Below, one piece after another: positions 43,294 to 53,014 of a DNA stretch of 64,000 bases (its first letter is position 1; each line of letters starts with the position of its first letter). A program made the translations under genes and the position numbers. Origin of the DNA: Paraflavitalea pollutisoli (GTDB lineage: Bacteria; Bacteroidota; Bacteroidia; Chitinophagales; Chitinophagaceae); contig NZ_JARKMX010000008.1 of the NCBI RefSeq assembly GCF_029360705.1, positions 1,921,949-1,985,948 of the forward strand, read 5' to 3'. Under the pieces are notes generated by a model, which had not been told where the DNA came from, did no database searches, and saw only the letters and a program-made list of their open reading frames with translations.

Positions 43294-44147
43294 TGATCCT
43301 GTTTCCCCCTTGTAAGATCAACCTGGGTCTGCACATCACTCGCAAACGGACGGATGGGTTTCATGACCTGGAAACTGTATTCTATCCCCTCCCCCTGCGC
43401 GATGCGCTGGAAGCGATCAGCACCCCGGTATCGGCACAGGGCTTTCCGCTGCACGCAGGCTCCGGCTCCGGCACCGTCGACCTTCACCTCACCGGATTGC
43501 TGGTACAGGGTGACGCTGCCGACAATCTCTGTGTGAAAGCCTGGCACCTCCTGAAAAAAGACTATCCGCAATTACCACCAGTACAGCTTCATTTGCACAA
43601 GGCCATTCCCATGGGGGCCGGACTGGGTGGCGGCTCCTCCGACGCGGCCTTTACCCTGCAACTGCTCAATACCAAATACCGCCTCGGTATTTCAACAGAA
43701 CAACTGCTGGACTATGCCTTGCAACTGGGCAGCGATTGTCCGTTCTTTATCCTCAACAAACCTTGTGTAGCTACCGGCCGCGGCGAAGTAATGGAGGCTA
43801 TCCCACTCGATTTGTCGGGATACAGCTTCCTGCTCGTGTACCCCGAGGTACACATCAATACGGGCTGGGCCTTTCAGCAGATCACACCAGCACCGGGTGC
43901 ACGTCCGCTGGCAGAGATCGTGCAGGAACCGGTAGAACGTTGGAAAGACCAACTGGTCAATGATTTTGAAGCCCCCGTTTGCGCCCTCCATCCGGCCCTG
44001 CAGCAGGTGAAAGACACCCTGTATGCAGGTGGTGCTGTGTATGCATCGATGACGGGCAGTGGCTCCAGCTTCTACGGCATTTTCCCCGCCGGGAAAGTCC
44101 CCGAGGGCTTGTTTCCTGCGTACAAGAGTTATATACTGGCCAGCTAA
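43293..44147 (+). CDS. ispE: 4-diphosphocytidyl-2-C-methyl-D-erythritol kinase
   Basis: A 284-residue GHMP kinase of the non-mevalonate isoprenoid pathway: KINLGLHITRKRTDGFHDL at the N-terminus, the ATP-binding PMGAGLGGGSSDAAF (107-121), and the C-terminal MTGSGSSFYGIF motif. It phosphorylates CDP-methylerythritol. Its start overlaps the previous gene's stop by one base, so the two are co-translated. Confidence 0.95.
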   Translation: MILFPPCKINLGLHITRKRTDGFHDLETVFYPLPLRDALEAISTPVSAQGFPLHAGSGSGTVDLHLTGLLVQGDAADNLCVKAWHLLKKDYPQLPPVQLHLHKAIPMGAGLGGGSSDAAFTLQLLNTKYRLGISTEQLLDYALQLGSDCPFFILNKPCVATGRGEVMEAIPLDLSGYSFLLVYPEVHINTGWAFQQITPAPGARPLAEIVQEPVERWKDQLVNDFEAPVCALHPALQQVKDTLYAGGAVYASMTGSGSSFYGIFPAGKVPEGLFPAYKSYILAS

Positions 44148-44301
44148 TACTTTCACAGCATGGTAATGGGTACCCCTTGATAAGCCGGGCGCTTTTCGTA
44201 TCTTCGTGCCTTAACTGAACACGATCAACAACAGCATTTACATAGTATACTTTCTGCAGCAGCACCTCGATCTGCTCAATCACTAACACCGCCCTTCGGC
44301 T

Positions 44302-44321
44302 GCCGGCATCCGCATGCCGGC
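44302..44321. terminator. Hairpin downstream of ispE
   Basis: GCCGGCAT/ATGCCGGC stem with a four-base loop in the gap before rocD. There is no T-run, so it may be a weak or Rho-aided terminator or a leader structure of rocD. Confidence 0.4.
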
Positions 44322-44373
44322 CATTATTGCTATCTCCCTACATGCTCATTTCATCACGCTTATTTATTGAATT

Positions 44374-45609
44374 ATGCAACCTGCTACCATGCATTCCGAT
44401 AAGACACAATATTACCTGGACCTGGAAGACCAATACGGCGCACACAACTACCACCCCTTGCCAGTCGTGCTGAACCGGGGCGAAGGTGTTTATCTCTGGG
44501 ATGTAGACAATAAGCGTTATTTTGATTTCCTGAGCGGCTACTCCGCCGTCAACCAGGGTCATTGCCACCCTACCATTATCCGGGCACTGATTGCGCAGGC
44601 TCAAAAGCTGACACTCACTTCCCGTGCCTTTCACAGCGAACTGCTGAGTGAGTTCACCCAATACATTACAGCGTACTTTGGTTACGATAAGGTACTACCG
44701 ATGAATACGGGCGTGGAAGCCGTAGAAACGGCTATCAAGCTCTGTCGCCGGTGGGGATATGATGTAAAGGGTATTCCGGCCAACCAGGCAAAGATCCTGG
44801 TATGCGGCAACAATTTCCATGGCCGCACCAGCACCGTGATCTCTTTCAGTACGGACCCTAGCTCCTACGATCGTTTCGGCCCCTTTATGCCAGGCTTTGA
44901 GGTAGTGCCGTATAACGACCTGGAAGCCCTCAGCAAAGCCCTGCAGGATAAAAACGTAGCGGGCTTCCTGGTGGAGCCTATACAGGGCGAAGCAGGTGTG
45001 GTGATTCCCGATGATGGTTACCTGAAAACAGCGAAACAATACTGCGCAGATGCGCGTGTGTTGTTTATCGCCGATGAGATACAAACAGGCCTTTGCCGTA
45101 CCGGAAAAATGCTGGCCTGTGACCATGAAGGGGTGCGGGCAGATATCCTCATCATTGGTAAAGCCCTGAGTGGTGGTGTGCTTCCGGCCTCTGCCGTACT
45201 GGCCGACAATGAAGTGATGATGAACATCAAGCCAGGCGAACATGGCTCTACCTATGGTGGCAACCCACTGGCTTGTAAGGTAGCGATGGCGGCGCTGGAT
45301 GTACTGAAAGACGAAGAGATGGCCGACAATGCCGAAGCCATGGGACAATTATTCCGCGATGAACTGGCGGCTATGCAATCGCCCCATATTCAACTCATTC
45401 GTGGCAGAGGCTTGCTGAATGCGATCGTGATCAAACACGCCAATCCCGAAGCAGCCTGGGACCTTTGCCTGGCGATGAAAGACCGGGGCTTGCTGGCCAA
45501 GCCAACCCACGGTGACAAGATACGCCTGTCACCACCGTTGTGTATTAACCGTGAGGAGGTGCTGGAGGCTGTACAGATCATTGCCGACAGCCTGCATATC
45601 CTGGATTAG
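44374..45609 (+). CDS. rocD: Ornithine aminotransferase
   Basis: A 411-residue class III aminotransferase. [20 protein letters not shown] and [16 protein letters not shown] are characteristic of ornithine delta-aminotransferase; D234 (IADEIQTG) and the Schiff-base lysine K263 ([11 protein letters not shown]) bind PLP. It converts ornithine and 2-oxoglutarate to glutamate semialdehyde and glutamate in arginine/proline metabolism. An ATG five codons in is an alternative start. Confidence 0.93.
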   Translation: MQPATMHSDKTQYYLDLEDQYGAHNYHPLPVVLNRGEGVYLWDVDNKRYFDFLSGYSAVNQGHCHPTIIRALIAQAQKLTLTSRAFHSELLSEFTQYITAYFGYDKVLPMNTGVEAVETAIKLCRRWGYDVKGIPANQAKILVCGNNFHGRTSTVISFSTDPSSYDRFGPFMPGFEVVPYNDLEALSKALQDKNVAGFLVEPIQGEAGVVIPDDGYLKTAKQYCADARVLFIADEIQTGLCRTGKMLACDHEGVRADILIIGKALSGGVLPASAVLADNEVMMNIKPGEHGSTYGGNPLACKVAMAALDVLKDEEMADNAEAMGQLFRDELAAMQSPHIQLIRGRGLLNAIVIKHANPEAAWDLCLAMKDRGLLAKPTHGDKIRLSPPLCINREEVLEAVQIIADSLHILD

Positions 45610-45691
45610 GAAGCGATTCCCAATACGGCACAACGCTCCCAATACCGGATTATTCTCATACTGGGCCTATATTTGAGGCTTTACCTTATAT

Positions 45692-45722
45692 AAAAGACTG
45701 ACGATGATCGTTGGTCTTTTTT
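45692..45722 (+). terminator. Terminator of rocD
   Basis: A 13-bp stem (AAAAGACTGACGA with TCGTTGGTCTTTT, two G-T pairs) and a TGA loop, followed by a run of T. Confidence 0.8.
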
Positions 45723-45857
45723 ATACCCTGCCTTATGCACAAGATCTCCCCAGGCGTGTAAAAAAACTGGCTTCCGGATACCATTTTTCATCGGCAAACG
45801 TTTTAATCCATAGAGCTATTTTTATAGTTTTGTTCTGAATCCTTATAACTCAGTATC

Positions 45858-46388
45858 ATGAAAACTACCATCCGTTCCCTGGCGCTCTTATTGAGCGTTA
45901 CACTCCTGCTGACTGCCTGTGTGAAAAGCAAAGAAGATGACCCCAGGGGTTCATTCACCCACGCAGGTAAAACTTACACGACCAATAAGGCCATGTACAC
46001 CAGCCACCTGAACAGCAATGGTCAGTTTAGCTATGGTGAGTTGTCTATCGCCTCCACCGATTTCACCAATAGTAATTTCAGTGGCAAAGTGAGTGCCGTC
46101 GGCATTCTCTTCGACCAACCGGCACCGACCAATGGCACCTTTACGTATAGGTATGAAACCGATCCGAATTTCCAGGCCAACCAGCATTTCTTCGATGCTT
46201 ATATGGCTGCGAACATTCAATACCCGGATATCAACTCGGGCACCTTTACCGACTATATTTCTGGCGGCACGGTGACCGTTACCGTGAGCGGCGAACGGGT
46301 TACCGTCAATTTCGACCTCGACTTCGATGGCGAAAGAGTAACCGGCTCGTATACCGGACCAATCAAAACATTGACCGAAGAATATTGA
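45858..46388 (+). CDS. Small lipoprotein, unknown
   Basis: A 176-residue protein with a lipoprotein signal (LLSVTLLLTAC, Cys about 21) and a beta-rich mature part (GELSIASTDFTNSNFSGKVS; GGTVTVTVSGERVTVNFDLD). The repeated TVT/TVN strands suggest a small beta-sandwich or lipocalin-like fold on the outer membrane. No family recognised. It has its own terminator. Confidence 0.7.
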   Translation: MKTTIRSLALLLSVTLLLTACVKSKEDDPRGSFTHAGKTYTTNKAMYTSHLNSNGQFSYGELSIASTDFTNSNFSGKVSAVGILFDQPAPTNGTFTYRYETDPNFQANQHFFDAYMAANIQYPDINSGTFTDYISGGTVTVTVSGERVTVNFDLDFDGERVTGSYTGPIKTLTEEY

Positions 46389-46408
46389 TCCCTGCTAAAA
46401 CAACCAAT

Positions 46409-46443
46409 GCCGGCACCATTCCTTATTGGTAGCCGGCTTTTTT
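46409..46443 (+). terminator. Terminator of the lipoprotein gene
   Basis: A stem of GCCGGCACC with GGT-A-GCCGGC and a loop, followed by TTTTTTAT, 20 bases after the stop. Confidence 0.8.
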
Positions 46444-46476
46444 ATGCCTATCTGGCTCTTCGTTCCCGGAGGGTGA

Positions 46477-46872
46477 TTATTTCTTGTCCTCTACCACCTT
46501 CAGGTCGGGCAGCAGGGTCATGATCAGCAGCGTGGCAGCTGACACCAGCATGATCCAAAGGCCTGCCAACTTGGAAGGGCAAAGACCACGGTAACAACTC
46601 GTAAAGACAATATAGGTTTTGATCGCAAAAGCCGCAATGAGGGCGCCGATCAGCAGGTTCCAGCGCTTGGCCCAGATGCGGGGGATCAGGAAGAATACTA
46701 CACTTACAGCTGCCAGCACGGTAAATACCTTTCCGGGTTTACCGTAGTTATTGCCCTCGGAGAAGAAACCGTTGAAGGTCTTATCCAGGTCTGGATAATA
46801 AGTCCAGGACATAAAACAACTAATAACCAGCACGACAGCGGCGGCGACGCCGATCCATTGAGAATACTTCAT
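46477..46872 (-). CDS. Four-helix membrane protein, unknown
   Basis: About 131 residues from the ATG at 46872. Four hydrophobic helices (WIGVAAAVVLVISCFMSW; VFTVLAAVSVVFFLIPRI; LLIGALIAAFAIKTYIVF; LAGLWIMLVSAATLLIM) with short loops and a Cys pair (FTSCYRGLCPSK) between helices three and four. I recall such small proteins in Bacteroidota but no function. Confidence 0.7.
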   Translation of the reverse strand: MKYSQWIGVAAAVVLVISCFMSWTYYPDLDKTFNGFFSEGNNYGKPGKVFTVLAAVSVVFFLIPRIWAKRWNLLIGALIAAFAIKTYIVFTSCYRGLCPSKLAGLWIMLVSAATLLIMTLLPDLKVVEDKK

Positions 46873-47082
46873 AAATGAAAAAAGAGCCGCGAAGATAGTC
46901 AAAACCTGCGGCATTGGGAGAGCCAGGTAAACAGCCTTTTCAGGAGGCCGGCACAGGGTCTACAGCACAGGGAGCGCCCGGGGATTGGGCGGCGCAATGC
47001 TTTCAATGCCTTTGAAAAAGTCACCCCGTGATAGGTTTGCAGCGCAGCACGCAGCCTCTTACTGTCGGCCACACAAAAAAAT

Positions 47083-47104
47083 AGCCCGGGTAGAGACCCA
47101 GGCT
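47083..47104 (-). terminator. Terminator of the leftward T6SS operon
   Basis: A 9-bp stem (AGCCCGGGT with ACCCAGGCT, one mismatch) with a GAGA-type loop. On the minus strand it is followed by ATTTTTTTG. It lies about 200 bases after the PKD-protein stop. Confidence 0.6.
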
Positions 47105-47310
47105 GACCAAAACTAACTGCTAATATGAGAAAATGCACCTATTAGACGCTTACGGGTCGCATAGGATTGTGGGTTTCCCACATTAAAAAATATGGTTTTT
47201 GTTTTAATGTCGACGTCTCCAAACCCGCTGATCCTGACGGTTTTTTACATCGTTTTGTCGATGCGACGCTGGTACGTTTACAATCCGTTAACGAATGACG
47301 GTTTGCCCCT

Positions 47311-48351
47311 TTACTTACAAGGATTTTTACCCAACCAGCCTTTCTTATCGACAGTCACCGTAATCGAGGTAACACAATTGTCATTGTCCCTGCCCGCCAC
47401 TACCGACTCCACCTTCAGTTTCTTGCCCTTCACTTCGGCACACATAGCCCCAAAGGTCGTGCGCTTGCCGTTATACACTACCACCGTATTGTCGCCATCA
47501 CAGAGGTATTGTTTGAAGTCACTGCTGATCATCTTCTCACACACGACCGACTGCACCAGGCTACGGAAATTATCATCGCTGATCACCTTCGTCGCCGGGC
47601 GACGAGGTGTTTCGGGCAGGCTGATCACCTGGGTATCTTTCGGCTGCTCTACCTTTCCGGGATCGGCCGGTATCTCGAGTGGCTTGCGTTTGATATCCTG
47701 GTTCAACAGCGGATCATCCTGCACCACGACCGTCTTGGAATATTTCTTCTGACGATCCTGGTCAAGCACCAGGGTCACCACGTAATTGCCCTGCAACTTG
47801 AATTTGAAGCTGGCTTTGGAGCCACTCTGCTTGGGGAAATTCGCGTTGTTCTCGATATACCATTCGTAATTCTTGGCAGGCCGGGCCGTGGTAAACTCTA
47901 ACACTTCGCCTGTAAAGGCTTCATTTTCGCCAATAATGTCTTCGCCATACTCCGGTATGATCACCGGTGTCTTCACGGTTATTTTCCGGGTGTATACACA
48001 TTCATTGTTGATGGAGGCGCGTACCGTAAATACTGCCTCCTGCTTGTAGGTATGGATGGCATGAAATCCTTCCTCACCGGTTACCCCATCTCCGAAATCC
48101 CAGGTCACCCTGGTATCGGGCACATAAGCAATGCGGAAGCTCACCGGATCACCGGTATGCAGGTTAATGGTATCGGTCACCGTACGACCATTGACATAGA
48201 TATCGAGCGGATCGCAGGTTTCTTTCGATTCCCGGTTGATGAGGGTATAACTAAACAGGCCTGCCGACAACAGGATCAACACGATCATGGTGATCCATAC
48301 ATTGTAGTCGAGACCGGCCACACGCCGCGTAAAGATGGTAGATGGTTTCAT
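47311..48351 (-). CDS. PKD-domain T6SS membrane component (TssP candidate)
   Basis: About 346 residues from the ATG at 48351 (a TTG 7 codons upstream overlaps tssO). One transmembrane helix near the N-terminus (VWITMIVLILLSAGLFSYTL) and a periplasmic part: a PKD-type domain with DTRVTWDFGDGVTGEEGF, a second beta domain (about 130-210), and a C-terminal domain with cysteines. It closes the tssH-B-C-N-K-O operon, directly after tssO. In Bacteroidota T6SS the trans-envelope complex is TssN/O/P/Q/R; topology and place fit TssP, but I cannot confirm the name from sequence alone. Confidence 0.6.
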   Translation of the reverse strand: MKPSTIFTRRVAGLDYNVWITMIVLILLSAGLFSYTLINRESKETCDPLDIYVNGRTVTDTINLHTGDPVSFRIAYVPDTRVTWDFGDGVTGEEGFHAIHTYKQEAVFTVRASINNECVYTRKITVKTPVIIPEYGEDIIGENEAFTGEVLEFTTARPAKNYEWYIENNANFPKQSGSKASFKFKLQGNYVVTLVLDQDRQKKYSKTVVVQDDPLLNQDIKRKPLEIPADPGKVEQPKDTQVISLPETPRRPATKVISDDNFRSLVQSVVCEKMISSDFKQYLCDGDNTVVVYNGKRTTFGAMCAEVKGKKLKVESVVAGRDNDNCVTSITVTVDKKGWLGKNPCK

Positions 48352-48368
48352 GATGATCCTTGTTGTGC

Positions 48369-48875
48369 TCAACGGCTGGGCTGCCGCTGTTGTAATAAGA
48401 TTTGCTGATAATTGCGCACCTCCCCTTCCAGGGTTTCGATCCGCCTGTCTTTCTTTTCCAGCTCCAGTGCGCCATTATTGACATCCCGCAACTGCTTCTT
48501 GGCCAATTGCAGGTTCTTCAGGTTATCGATGATCACATTGATCATTCCTTTGATGGACAGTGAATCACTGCTGCTCATCGTCAGCATCTGGTCGATGTTG
48601 CGGCTGATCTTGCTGTCCATCAGGTAAGCATTCTCTGCGGAGAGATTGACGGAATCCAGCAGGTTCATCGTTTCTTCCAGCTTGATCTCGAAGGATTGCA
48701 GAAAAGCCTTTTCATTCTCCGCCCTGTCCATCTCCTTGCGCAGCTTCTGGTTTTCTTTAAAAGGCACCTGGAAACTAAAGAGAATGGTCGTGGTGATGAC
48801 ACCAATGGTGATCACGAAAAAGAGCAGGAAGTACATAAAGGACTTTCTTCTCGCGTCCTGGTTGATAGGAGGCAT
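48369..48875 (-). CDS. tssO: T6SS membrane protein TssO
   Basis: A 168-residue protein: a short cytoplasmic N-terminus (MPPINQDARRKSF), one transmembrane helix (MYFLLFFVITIGVITTTILF) and a long periplasmic coiled coil (ENQKLRKEMDRAENEKAFLQ onward). This layout matches TssO of the Bacteroidota type VI system. It lies between tssK and the PKD protein in the same operon. Confidence 0.75.
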   Translation of the reverse strand: MPPINQDARRKSFMYFLLFFVITIGVITTTILFSFQVPFKENQKLRKEMDRAENEKAFLQSFEIKLEETMNLLDSVNLSAENAYLMDSKISRNIDQMLTMSSSDSLSIKGMINVIIDNLKNLQLAKKQLRDVNNGALELEKKDRRIETLEGEVRNYQQILLQQRQPSR

Positions 48876-48958
48876 ACAATAGTTTTTAGACTGTTGAATA
48901 GGTTTATTGCACCCAGTTCAGGCAACCGTGTCGCAACGCCTTGCACGGCCGACTGTCG

Positions 48959-50140
48959 TTATTTGCTGCCAAAGAACCTGCGCCGGGTATTGATCTCGGC
49001 CGGTTCGGGCTTGTCGAGCTTTTCTTCTTTGACAAATGGTCCGGTCTCTTTCTGCTTACCGATGAACTCGAGCGTATTGAGCTTTTCAAAGAGACGCCGG
49101 GTTGTTTCGACAAACAACGTGATCTGCCCGATATTCCGGTTGATGTCGTTGTTGTCATAGCGAATATGCGCCATCGCCGTCAGGATACTCTCCAGTTCAC
49201 CCTGCTTCAATTCGCTCCAGTCGCTGAGGTAATTGACCATGAGTTCCTTGCCCGAGCCCGTACGCAGATCGATGGAATTTTTCATGATGCGGGCCAGGTT
49301 GGCCACACACATGAACAGGCTTGCCGGTGACTCGTGCAGCATCGTCCACCGCACATGGGTGATGGCCTGCCCCAGGTAAAGGATCACCCGGTCGCAGAGA
49401 AACAACACCAACTTGGAAATATCATTCTGCTGGTCCTTGATGAATATCTTTTGTACGACCAGCGAACACAACACTTCCAGACGCGAAAGAAACTGATCGA
49501 TCTCGGCATGCAGGTTCACCAGGTCGGGCGAGGCGCTGAGTGAATAACAGGGCGGTATATAATCATAGTCGACCGTAATGCTGTTGCCGTTGACGATTAC
49601 CCTGCCCACCGTGACAACATAGGGATGAAACATGTACTGGTTATATTCGCCATCACTCACCACCTGGATCGTGTAGGTGGGTTGTACATACGGGTAACGC
49701 GGTGGATTCTCGGCCAGGTCGGGCGTGCCGGTCGGCTGTTTCTCGAACGGGTTGACCGCCAGGATCACCCACCACTGTGCAGCCGCTTTTGCTTCCTGGA
49801 AGGAAAAGGTAAACGATAAGGCGGGCACACCATCGGCGGAAGCCCGGCTGAAGCCGGAGGCTGCAGGCAGGTTGATGCGCACCCCGCCGGGCGTTACTGC
49901 CTGGCAGGCCAGCATCGATACCCGTAACGTTTGCTGGTTGTCGAGCGACAACTTTACATTGCAGGTATCCTCTCCGGGATAGCTGGCAGGTAATATACCA
50001 AAGCGGACTGGAGAAGTATTTAAGGCACCGACCTCTTGCAAGGCATCCGTCCAGGCATTGTCCTGGGCGATAAAATGCCCTTTATTGATCTTCATCCCAT
50101 CGATCCAGTTGACCGGATAATGTTTGGGGTAGTCTCGCAT
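48959..50140 (-). CDS. tssK: T6SS baseplate subunit TssK
   Basis: A 393-residue TssK of the Bacteroidota type. The N-terminal shoulder begins HYPVNWIDGMKINKGHFIAQDN, close to the family's W-x-x-G-x-x-x-x-x-HF/Q pattern; the C-terminal part is helical and would bind the membrane complex. It adapts the baseplate to TssF/TssG and the trans-envelope complex. It follows tssN by 11 bases. Confidence 0.85.
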   Translation of the reverse strand: MRDYPKHYPVNWIDGMKINKGHFIAQDNAWTDALQEVGALNTSPVRFGILPASYPGEDTCNVKLSLDNQQTLRVSMLACQAVTPGGVRINLPAASGFSRASADGVPALSFTFSFQEAKAAAQWWVILAVNPFEKQPTGTPDLAENPPRYPYVQPTYTIQVVSDGEYNQYMFHPYVVTVGRVIVNGNSITVDYDYIPPCYSLSASPDLVNLHAEIDQFLSRLEVLCSLVVQKIFIKDQQNDISKLVLFLCDRVILYLGQAITHVRWTMLHESPASLFMCVANLARIMKNSIDLRTGSGKELMVNYLSDWSELKQGELESILTAMAHIRYDNNDINRNIGQITLFVETTRRLFEKLNTLEFIGKQKETGPFVKEEKLDKPEPAEINTRRRFFGSK

Positions 50141-50151
50141 GGTGGATGGTG

Positions 50152-51018
50152 TTATAAACTGTTTGTAATACGCTCACAGACGATCACCGCGCTTTCTTTG
50201 ATCCGGTTGTCCCGAAACGACCTTTCCGGATCCAGCACCCTGTTAAGCTGGTACCACTTGCGCTTTCGCCTGAACCACCAGTGGTAGGCCTCATGGCTCC
50301 GGTCCTCAAACACGATGGGCGTTTCGCTCCGCACTTCATTATAGTGATTGATGAGGTGGTAATACAATTCTCCCAGCGTCATATGCTCGGGCGCCTTGGC
50401 GGTAAACTTGTTCTTTCCCTTGTCTCCCGGACTGTTGGACAGCTCGAAGAATACTGCCAGCAACTTCTCTCCCTGGGCCTCGTCGCGCATCTCCAGGTTC
50501 TGCACCTCCAACGGATATTGCCAGGTTTTGAACTCGGCAGCCGGGATGGCCATCGCAGCCTCATAAGTATACATGAACAACAGGGGAATGAAAAACGAAA
50601 AGGTGCTGATCAGCATGGGATAAAACAGAAACCCTTTGTCGGCTACAAAGTATTGCAGTGCCGAAAAGATCACGATGGTAAAGAAGATCAATGATAGACC
50701 AAAGATCAGTTCGCCAACAATCACCTTACTGGTTCTTTGTCCGCCAGCCTTGAAATACTTGCGGCCAATCAGCAGGTAGATCACGCCAAACAGGAAATAA
50801 ACCAATGCGAGTATCCAAAAAACAACAAAGGAATGACTGGATATGACCGAGGAAAGAAAAGCAGCACCCGAGGCCATCACCGAGGAGATGATGCCAAACA
50901 GGTAAGGTCTTTTACCCCCCGACGTAAAACCAGGCACCAGTTGTTTGACAGCCAGGCCGATGAACACCGAGCTGGCCAGGAATATGCCTAAGTAGGTATA
51001 AAAGAATTTGAGTGTCAT
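50152..51018 (-). CDS. tssN: T6SS membrane protein TssN
   Basis: A 288-residue protein with about five N-terminal hydrophobic helices (LGIFLASSVFIGLAV; YLFGIISSVMASGAAFLSSV; FVVFWILALVYFLFGVIYLL; LIFGLSLIFFTIVIFSAL; MLISTFSFFIPLLFM) and a soluble C-terminal domain. TssN is specific to the Bacteroidota T6SS and stands in for the missing TssL/TssM inner-membrane parts. It lies between tssC and tssK. Confidence 0.8.
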   Translation of the reverse strand: MTLKFFYTYLGIFLASSVFIGLAVKQLVPGFTSGGKRPYLFGIISSVMASGAAFLSSVISSHSFVVFWILALVYFLFGVIYLLIGRKYFKAGGQRTSKVIVGELIFGLSLIFFTIVIFSALQYFVADKGFLFYPMLISTFSFFIPLLFMYTYEAAMAIPAAEFKTWQYPLEVQNLEMRDEAQGEKLLAVFFELSNSPGDKGKNKFTAKAPEHMTLGELYYHLINHYNEVRSETPIVFEDRSHEAYHWWFRRKRKWYQLNRVLDPERSFRDNRIKESAVIVCERITNSL

Positions 51019-51039
51019 AGTTGTACAGCAGCATTCATG

Positions 51040-52425
51040 CTATTTTTTATCCTTCGCTTCTTTCAATTCTGCCTTCCACTCTTCGCCATTGTCACCTTTG
51101 TAGCCATCCAGTTTTACCAGGAAGCTCTTGGCCGGAAAGAAAGGAGTGATGTGAATATCGAGGAATACATGATCGGGCTGTGTATCATCTTTTTCGAACC
51201 GGAGTATCTGAAACTTTTCGATCAGTTTATCGGGGCCTTGTATCCCATCGAGGAACTTGACGATCTGCGAGCGCAGGTTCTTTTCCATTTGTGTGGTCCA
51301 CAGTTCAAAAGCACGGCGGTTGAGGAAATCGGACAATACCTTGGCGATGAAGTCGAACACGCGTACTACTGAATACGTCTTCATACCAATATTGTCACCA
51401 TTGAAGAGCGTCTTGGCCGAATAAGGCATTACCCTGCCCCACTCTCCTACCAAGGGCACCAGGCCCGCATCTTCCAGCATCGAGATATCTTCTTTTAACG
51501 TACTGAAGCGGATCGCATCCACTTCATCGATGGAGCCATAGGTTTTGCCGGCTACCGGTTGTGATAATTTGGTACAATACATTTTACCCGCCAGGGCTGC
51601 CGATCCGGGTACATACAGGTCTTCTTCTTCCTCTACTTCATTGTTCTTGCCACGGCATACCATATAATTACAGGTCATGATCACGTTGGCCTTGTGGGCA
51701 TCCCCACTGGTGAGGTTGGCATCCTGAAAGATATCCAGGGCTTCACCAGGCGACTCCACATTGATGAAGTCGGTCACCAGCATCACCTTGTTGTTGTAAG
51801 CCATCTTGGTCCACTTATCGAGGGTGGTATTGTTTTTCAGGTAACCGGGTATTACCATCAGCGAATAGTTGTGCCGCATATCGAGCCGGTCATAGTTGGT
51901 CTTGAGCTCGTGGGCAACATGTTCGATGAACTTGGGCTCGGTCAGGTTCGTCAACTCGCGCAAGGGGGCGTTCATGATGTTGACGTTCTTGAGCTTGGTC
52001 GATTCGGTATTCTTATAAAAAAGGTGTACAGTGCGGTAATTGGTTTCCAGTTCACGGGTAGCCGACAATACTTTTCGCACATTTCCCTTCAGCAGTTTAT
52101 CGGCAGATTGTGAACGCTCAGCAGCCTTGTCGACCATCTCGGCTACCGTATTGTTTTCCGACAGCAGATCGACCCAGAGGTTCAATTTCTTCTTGAGGTC
52201 GGCCCGCTGTGACTTCTTATCCGGATCGGTGAGAAAGATATTCCTTTTTGCTTTACGGGCCGGATTAAGGCTATCGACGCCATCTACAACTGCTTCGAGA
52301 AAATCAAATCCACCTTTACTGGCTAGTCCTTTTACCGAGGTTTCCAGTGCAGGCACCTGCTCAGCTACTTTATTGTCGGCTTCTTTATATGCCTGCTGGC
52401 TGGTGCTTTTTACTTCGTTTTCCAT
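51040..52425 (-). CDS. tssC: T6SS contractile sheath large subunit TssC
   Basis: A 461-residue TssC (VipB-like) of the Bacteroidota form (DUF5458). Recognisable segments are KLNLWVDLLSENNTVAEMV, MNAPLRELTNLTEPKFIEH, and the ARF/DFLNRRAFELWTTQMEKNLR C-terminal region; the last residues run to a lysine-rich end. It assembles with TssB into the sheath that fires the Hcp tube. It is 52 bases downstream of tssB. Confidence 0.88.
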   Translation of the reverse strand: MENEVKSTSQQAYKEADNKVAEQVPALETSVKGLASKGGFDFLEAVVDGVDSLNPARKAKRNIFLTDPDKKSQRADLKKKLNLWVDLLSENNTVAEMVDKAAERSQSADKLLKGNVRKVLSATRELETNYRTVHLFYKNTESTKLKNVNIMNAPLRELTNLTEPKFIEHVAHELKTNYDRLDMRHNYSLMVIPGYLKNNTTLDKWTKMAYNNKVMLVTDFINVESPGEALDIFQDANLTSGDAHKANVIMTCNYMVCRGKNNEVEEEEDLYVPGSAALAGKMYCTKLSQPVAGKTYGSIDEVDAIRFSTLKEDISMLEDAGLVPLVGEWGRVMPYSAKTLFNGDNIGMKTYSVVRVFDFIAKVLSDFLNRRAFELWTTQMEKNLRSQIVKFLDGIQGPDKLIEKFQILRFEKDDTQPDHVFLDIHITPFFPAKSFLVKLDGYKGDNGEEWKAELKEAKDKK

Positions 52426-52476
52426 ATAGAGCGTTTAATAGTTCGATATTCAATACGTTCGGTTAATGGTAGAGGG

Positions 52477-52941
52477 TTACTCCTGGGCTTCAACGGTTTC
52501 CAACTCTGCTGCCAGTGCTTTCAGGGCATTGACGAAAGCAGCCCGTGTTTCCGGATTGTTGATCACGTTGTTGAGCGACTGATTTTGTTTGAGCTGACTG
52601 ATCACTTTCAGGTAAGCATCATTTTCCAGGCTCAGGTTCTTGAGGTAGTTACTCTGATTAACCAGTGACTTTACTTCAAAGTCACCGAGGCCCGAAAAGG
52701 CGAAGTTCTCTTTGATGGTCGAACCATCTTCGCGGTTCAATTCCACATCGACGTTAGGCTTGAAGTGATCGAATACTTTCTCCACCGTCTCCAACCCTTT
52801 GACGATCTCCGGCAAGGGAGGATCTTCGTTGGTCAGCTTTTGAATAAAGAGTGTCTTATTCGGAGATATCTCAATGAATCCCTCTCCAGCAGGCTCGGGC
52901 GCTAATATGGTAGTAGCAATACCGGCTTTGTTTTGTGGCAT
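52477..52941 (-). CDS. tssB: T6SS contractile sheath small subunit TssB
   Basis: A 154-residue TssB (VipA-like, DUF5457 type): LETVEKVFDHFKPNVDVELN, FAFSGLGDFEVKSLVNQSNY and a helical C-terminus rich in acidic residues. Pairs with TssC to form the sheath. It follows tssH by about 70 bases in the leftward operon. Confidence 0.85.
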   Translation of the reverse strand: MPQNKAGIATTILAPEPAGEGFIEISPNKTLFIQKLTNEDPPLPEIVKGLETVEKVFDHFKPNVDVELNREDGSTIKENFAFSGLGDFEVKSLVNQSNYLKNLSLENDAYLKVISQLKQNQSLNNVINNPETRAAFVNALKALAAELETVEAQE

Positions 52942-53014
52942 AATGGATGGTTTTGCAGCTATGTAAATTAGTTATTAATCAAATCGTGGACTATACCCAC
53001 TTCGTACCATTTCG

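Noticed and set aside
46899-47138. A 79-codon frame on the minus strand near the T6SS terminator
   Set aside because: It overlaps a strong hairpin with a T-run and has arginine/cysteine-rich random composition.
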